Assembly: GCA_045615505.1 (NCBI GenBank)
Contig: JAZLEZ010000044.1
Span: 1 to 17,525 of the forward strand
DNA: 17,525 nucleotides
Origin: JAZLEZ01 sp045615505
Lineage (GTDB): Bacteria > Spirochaetota > Spirochaetia > Sphaerochaetales > Sphaerochaetaceae
Direction: 5' to 3'
Of the stretch, positions 13,495 through 17,525 are shown one piece after another; the stretch's first letter is position 1, and each line of letters opens with the position of its first letter. The notes below the pieces were generated by a model, which ran no database searches, was not told where the DNA came from, and saw only the letters and a list, made by a program, of their open reading frames with translations. The position numbers and the translations under genes are program-made.

Positions 13495-14410
13495 ACAGCA
13501 GAAAAAATTGAATAAAGCATTTATTATCACATTAATCTTTGTGGTTCTGATGCTCTCAACATTGTTTTGGCCTGTGAGACCAATAACAAGAGCCGTTGCT
13601 TCAACTGTATTTGCAGCTCTTTTTGTTTTCATCAGAAGAGGTTATATTCAATTTACACACGCCCTCAGAATTCTGAAGGAAAAAGGTGTGTGCAATCAGG
13701 TCTGGACAAATTTGGAAAGAGCTTTGAAAAGCGGTGTTTCCGCAGAATATCAGATTTCAGTAGGAACTGTTATGGTGCAGTTCGGAAATATAGACAGGGG
13801 AATTGAGGTACTCAAAGGGGTTATGGAAAAAACCTGGGGAAGACAGGAAGGTTTTTCTGCGGGTATTGCTTTATCGACCGGATTATGGCTCAAAGGAGAT
13901 GTTGAAGGTTCAATAGAGTTGCTGGAAGAAATAAAAAACAGCGGATACAGTGATCCTGCCTTCTTTGTAAACTATGTAAACTTCTGTCTTAGTTCCGACG
14001 ATATGAACAGAGCAAAAAAAGCCGTGACAGAAGCAAAAAAGAAAGGAATTGTAACACAGGGAATGCGGGATAATATCGGGTGTTACTACATCTTAAACAA
14101 AAACTGGGATAAAGCTGAAAAACAATACAATGAGCTTGTTGAAGATGAAGAGCCTTCATTTCCTGATGCTTATGTACATGCAGCTCAGGTTGCAGTTCAT
14201 AACGGGAATTCTGAAAAAGCAGAAGAGTATCTGGGATATGCCGCAGCAAAACGATTCTCCTATGCCTGTCCATTTACCTATGAGTATATTCAGGAACTCA
14301 GGAAACTTCTGAATTCTGAAAAAAAGAAAAAAGCTGTAATGGATGCAATGGAAGAAAATGTTAAGCTTGTTGCATTCGGCAAGCCGTTTGGAGAATACTG
14401 TATAGTATGA
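13484..14410 (+). CDS. Membrane-anchored TPR-repeat protein
   Basis: The 308-residue protein begins with a basic tail (PYKQQKKLNK) and two hydrophobic segments at about 12-30 and 34-50. A helical cytoplasmic domain follows. Repeats of the tetratricopeptide type can be traced: GNIDRGIEVLKGVM, GDVEGSIELLEEIK, NWDKAEKQYNELV and GNSEKAEEYLGYAA, spaced roughly 35 to 40 residues apart. Such domains usually serve as protein docking scaffolds; no partner is known. It starts inside queH, with AGGAGA upstream in that gene, and its TGA overlaps the ATG of the next gene by 4 bp. Coupled translation with the ABC pair suggests a working link to the exporter. Confidence 0.8.
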   Translation: MPYKQQKKLNKAFIITLIFVVLMLSTLFWPVRPITRAVASTVFAALFVFIRRGYIQFTHALRILKEKGVCNQVWTNLERALKSGVSAEYQISVGTVMVQFGNIDRGIEVLKGVMEKTWGRQEGFSAGIALSTGLWLKGDVEGSIELLEEIKNSGYSDPAFFVNYVNFCLSSDDMNRAKKAVTEAKKKGIVTQGMRDNIGCYYILNKNWDKAEKQYNELVEDEEPSFPDAYVHAAQVAVHNGNSEKAEEYLGYAAAKRFSYACPFTYEYIQELRKLLNSEKKKKAVMDAMEENVKLVAFGKPFGEYCIV

Positions 14411-16143
14411 GAAAACTTCTGAAAAAGTATCTGAGGAAATATGCATGGGGTGTTTTTGCCGTAATACTATGTACGGCAATCCAAGTTGTATGTGAGCTTT
14501 CCCTTCCCGCCATCATGGCTGATATTGTAGATATCGGTCTGGCTCAAGATACGATGAGATACACACTGATTCACGGATTATACATGATTTTCATGTCTTT
14601 GGGACAGGTTATCACGATGGTGGTAATCGGATATCTGAGTGCGCGAATTTCCAGTGCAATGGGCCGCGATATAAGAAACGATGTGTTTGAAAATGCCGAA
14701 ACTTTCTCTCTGAATGAACTCAATCACTTTTCTGTTTCTTCAATGATTGTCAGAAATACAAATGATGTTACGATGGTTCAGAATTTTGTGGTAATGCTTA
14801 TGAGAATGGTTCTGACAGCACCGGTTATGTGCGTTGGAAGTATTATCATAGCATTTACAATCAATGTCCGACTTGCATTGGTTATTATGGCTGCAGTTCC
14901 GGTACTGATTGCTTTCTTTTCAACAATAATCTTTTTTGCTTCCAGATTGTTTGTTGTCTATAGAACAAAAATTGATAAACTGAATCTTCTTGTACGGGAA
15001 CACCTGTCAGGAACCAGAGTAATCAGGGCATTTGTCAATCAAAAGCCGGAGCAGAAGAAATTTGAAATCGGCAATGAGGAAATCTATAAGATTTCTTTAA
15101 AAATAAATAGAATTACTTCTGCAATGCGTCCCGGAATGATGATGACTGTAAACCTCACAACACTTGCAGTTTGCTATTTCGGAGTTGACGGTATAAAAAC
15201 AGGAGCGGTTTCGGTTGGTCAGCTTATGAGTCTTGTTGCATATGTGACACAGATACTGATGAGTCTTTCAATGCTGAGTTTTCTTATGATTATTCTTCCG
15301 AGAACTCAGGTAAGTGTTAAAAGAATTAATGCGGTTCTGGATTTGAAAACCGAAATTTCAGATCCGGAAACCGGTATAACTCCCTCGATATCAAACGGCA
15401 CTGTATGTTTTAACAATGTAACATTTGCCTATCCTGACAGTGAGGCACCGGTAATCAGCAATGTTTCGTTTGTAGCAGAGGGTGGTAAAACCACAGCAAT
15501 CATAGGTTCTACAGGATGCGGTAAAAGTACTCTACAGCGACTAATAATCAGACTTTACGATGTCAGCAGCGGTTCCGTTACACTGGATGGTGTGGATGTC
15601 AGAGACTTTGCACTCAAAGACCTCAGAAACCGGGTGGGATATATTCCCCAAAGAGCTGTTTTATTTACCGGTACAATAGCAGATAACATCAGATTCGGTT
15701 ATGAAAAAGCTTCGGATGAAGAAATTGAAAATGCTCTTAAAACCGCACAGGCTTGGGATTTTGTATGTGAAAAGGAAAAAGGGATAAATTCTGAGATTTC
15801 ACAGGGCGGAAAGAATGTATCAGGTGGTCAGAAACAGCGTCTTGCCATAGCCCGAGCATTGGTAAAACCTTGTGAAGTGTTGGTCTTTGATGACAGTTTT
15901 TCTGCTTTGGATTATGCAACAGACGCCAGACTCAGGTATGCTTTGGCTTCGGATTCAAGACTTGGAAAAACAACAAGAATAATTATTGCCCAGCGAATAA
16001 GTACGGTAATGAATGCTGACAAAATTATAGTTTTGGACAGGGGTCAAATCGTAGGGCAGGGGAAACACAGGGAATTGTTGAAAAACTGTCCATTGTACTA
16101 CGAAATAGCAGCCAGTCAGTTGAGCGAGGAGGAATTACAATAA
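14407..16143 (+). CDS. ABC exporter half-transporter, degenerate ATPase site
   Basis: The 578-residue protein fuses a six-helix membrane domain (about 1-310) to an ATPase domain (about 330-578), the type-I exporter design. Motifs present are Walker A GSTGCGKST (367-375), Q-loop Gln415, signature VSGGQ (471-475) and Walker B VLVFD (491-495). The residue after Walker B is Asp496, where the catalytic glutamate normally sits, and the H-loop histidine is replaced by Gln529 (IIIAQRIST). This double change marks the non-catalytic partner of heterodimeric exporters such as BmrCD or TM287/288. The next gene, overlapping by 1 bp (TAATG), encodes the other half. The exported compound is unknown; drugs, lipids and peptides are carried by relatives. 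Confidence 0.9.
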   Translation: MRKLLKKYLRKYAWGVFAVILCTAIQVVCELSLPAIMADIVDIGLAQDTMRYTLIHGLYMIFMSLGQVITMVVIGYLSARISSAMGRDIRNDVFENAETFSLNELNHFSVSSMIVRNTNDVTMVQNFVVMLMRMVLTAPVMCVGSIIIAFTINVRLALVIMAAVPVLIAFFSTIIFFASRLFVVYRTKIDKLNLLVREHLSGTRVIRAFVNQKPEQKKFEIGNEEIYKISLKINRITSAMRPGMMMTVNLTTLAVCYFGVDGIKTGAVSVGQLMSLVAYVTQILMSLSMLSFLMIILPRTQVSVKRINAVLDLKTEISDPETGITPSISNGTVCFNNVTFAYPDSEAPVISNVSFVAEGGKTTAIIGSTGCGKSTLQRLIIRLYDVSSGSVTLDGVDVRDFALKDLRNRVGYIPQRAVLFTGTIADNIRFGYEKASDEEIENALKTAQAWDFVCEKEKGINSEISQGGKNVSGGQKQRLAIARALVKPCEVLVFDDSFSALDYATDARLRYALASDSRLGKTTRIIIAQRISTVMNADKIIVLDRGQIVGQGKHRELLKNCPLYYEIAASQLSEEELQ

Positions 16144-17525
16144 TGCCGGGACCTCATCGTGACAGAACAAATGAAAAAGTCAAGGATTTCAAGGGAACAT
16201 TCAAGCGTTTTCTTACCTTACTCCAACCACATAAACTAACTTTTACGCTGTCATTTTTATGTGCATTTGTGGGGGTTTTGGCATCAACCTATGCTCCGAA
16301 ACTATTAGGCAAACTGATTACCGAAGTTTCTGACGGGGTTGTAACGGGATTTTTTAATACAAACCTTATTATGAGATTTGTTATTATGATGCTGTGTATG
16401 TACATAATCACTCCGGTTTTCAGATTTTTTCAGCATTTTATAATAGCCGGTGTTTCCGGGCGTATCGTAGCGGATTTACGCAGTACGGTAAATTCAAAAC
16501 TTGATAAACTGCCTCTCAGATATTTTGACAGCCGAACTCACGGTGAGATAATGAGCCGTATTACAAACGATATTGACAGAATAGATGAGAGTCTGCAGGA
16601 AGGAATCAGTCAGGGAGTCATCAGTGCATTCACGATTATTTGTATTCTGGTTATGATGTTTACCACAAATGTTGTAATGACTCTCATCAGCATGATTACC
16701 ATTCCTATGTTCCTGTTGATTGTCACAAGTGTCTTTAAGTTTTCCCAGAAATTCTTTGTTGCAAATCAGAAATATCTGGGAGAATTGAACGGTCATGTCG
16801 AACAGATTTATTCCGGACACAGTGTTGTCAAAGCCTTCAACCATGAACAGCAGGCTACTGAAGATTTCAGAATAATCAATGACGAACTCTGCGAAGCAGG
16901 GTGGAAGAGTAATTTTTACAGTTCAACTATTCACCCTCTGACGGGTTTTGCAGGTAATATCGGCTACATTCTGGTAGTTGTTGCAGGAGCGCTGAAGGCT
17001 GCATCAGGCTCTCTTTCAATAGGTGAAATTCAGGCTTTTGTTCAGTATGTCAGAAGATTCAATATGCCTATTCAGGAAGTTGCAAATATTTCCAATGTAT
17101 TTCAAAGCACACTTGCTGCCGCTGAACGCATATTCGAATTGTTGGATGAAGAGGAAGAATGCCCTGATGGAAGTAAATTTTCAGATCCTGCAAACGGTGA
17201 TATCAGATTTGACAATGTCTGCTTCAGTTACAATGAAAACAGAAAACTGATAGAAAACTTGAATCTTGATATCAAACGCGGAACTAGGGTTGCAATTGTC
17301 GGTCCTACAGGTGCGGGAAAAACTACAATAGTCAATCTCCTCATGAGGTTTTACGATGTTATTTCCGGCTCCATTACGGTGGACGGAATAGATGTAAGAG
17401 ATTGGCCTCGGGATGTCCTCAGAGATCAGTTCGGAATGGTTCTACAGGATACTTGGCTTTTTGAGGGTTCTGTTGCTCAGAATATTGCTTACGGCGATGG
17501 TACCGGAAAAGTAGATAAGTCGGAG
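16143..17525 (+). CDS. ABC exporter half-transporter, partner subunit (3' truncated by window)
   Basis: The frame is open from the ATG at 16143 to the window end (461 codons), so the C-terminus is missing. A membrane domain spans about 35-325, including the intracellular-loop pattern YFDSRTHGEIMSRITNDID (128-146). The ATPase domain follows with Walker A GPTGAGKTT (387-395) and Q-loop Gln435 (VLQDTWLF). Signature, Walker B and H-loop lie beyond the edge. AGGAGG sits about 12 nt upstream, inside the end of the previous gene, and the 1-bp overlap implies coupled translation. It probably pairs with the preceding subunit and supplies the ATPase site that subunit lacks. Confidence 0.9.
   Translation, partial: MPGPHRDRTNEKVKDFKGTFKRFLTLLQPHKLTFTLSFLCAFVGVLASTYAPKLLGKLITEVSDGVVTGFFNTNLIMRFVIMMLCMYIITPVFRFFQHFIIAGVSGRIVADLRSTVNSKLDKLPLRYFDSRTHGEIMSRITNDIDRIDESLQEGISQGVISAFTIICILVMMFTTNVVMTLISMITIPMFLLIVTSVFKFSQKFFVANQKYLGELNGHVEQIYSGHSVVKAFNHEQQATEDFRIINDELCEAGWKSNFYSSTIHPLTGFAGNIGYILVVVAGALKAASGSLSIGEIQAFVQYVRRFNMPIQEVANISNVFQSTLAAAERIFELLDEEEECPDGSKFSDPANGDIRFDNVCFSYNENRKLIENLNLDIKRGTRVAIVGPTGAGKTTIVNLLMRFYDVISGSITVDGIDVRDWPRDVLRDQFGMVLQDTWLFEGSVAQNIAYGDGTGKVDKSE

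Noticed and set aside
16494..16844. Minus-strand open frame opposite the second ABC gene
   Set aside because: The plus strand carries an uninterrupted ABC exporter with clear motifs; the antisense frame has no family resemblance.

Overview
The window looks like a chromosomal segment of a low-to-mid GC, host-associated spirochaete, most likely a Treponema. This is an inference from the gene mix (many sodium-coupled symporters, QueH-type queuosine salvage, amino-acid transport), the AT-rich codon use and the CCA-less tRNA gene. No ribosomal or other marker gene settles it.

Layout. Bases 1-568 hold no convincing gene; they carry a nested palindrome and a 32-bp-periodic repeat array that resembles the end of an IS21-type insertion sequence. 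On the minus strand, 832-4150 encodes an NSS-family transporter, then an RluA-type pseudouridine synthase and a YhhQ-type queuosine-precursor transporter that form a pair. A LysE-type exporter (4291-4878, +) and a sodium:solute symporter (5109-6539, -) converge. Next come an unrecognised 148-residue protein (7079-7525, +), a TauE-like permease (7518-8270, -), a PLP aminotransferase (8373-9659, +) and a GltP-type acidic amino-acid symporter (9757-11058, +). The run 11129-12718 (+) is dtd, a small PH-like protein and an Asp/Glu racemase. A tRNA-Val gene (12783-12854, -) separates it from a second plus-strand operon: queH, a membrane TPR protein, and two half-size ABC exporters. The last of these runs off the window end.

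How the genes work together. One theme is amino-acid uptake and turnover. It includes a GltPh-like carrier with the arginine expected for Asp/Glu, an Asp/Glu racemase and the D-aminoacyl-tRNA proofreading enzyme, with an aminotransferase alongside. A second theme is tRNA/rRNA modification: the YhhQ transporter and QueH, about 11 kb apart, would together salvage queuosine precursors, and an RluA-type enzyme is present. The ABC pair is a heterodimeric exporter whose first subunit has a degenerate ATPase site.

The most unusual structure is a family of short non-coding repeats, present four times between genes (569-819, 2741-2790, 4877-5040, 6650-6952). They have terminal inverted repeats, two copies have 4-bp target duplications, and two copies are nested: an inner element with related but distinct termini sits inside an outer one. 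These behave like MITEs and mostly sit in 3' untranslated regions. Other points of note are a compact divergent promoter with overlapping -35 boxes (8278-8327), several genes that appear leaderless, and a terminator that ends 2 nt before a start codon.
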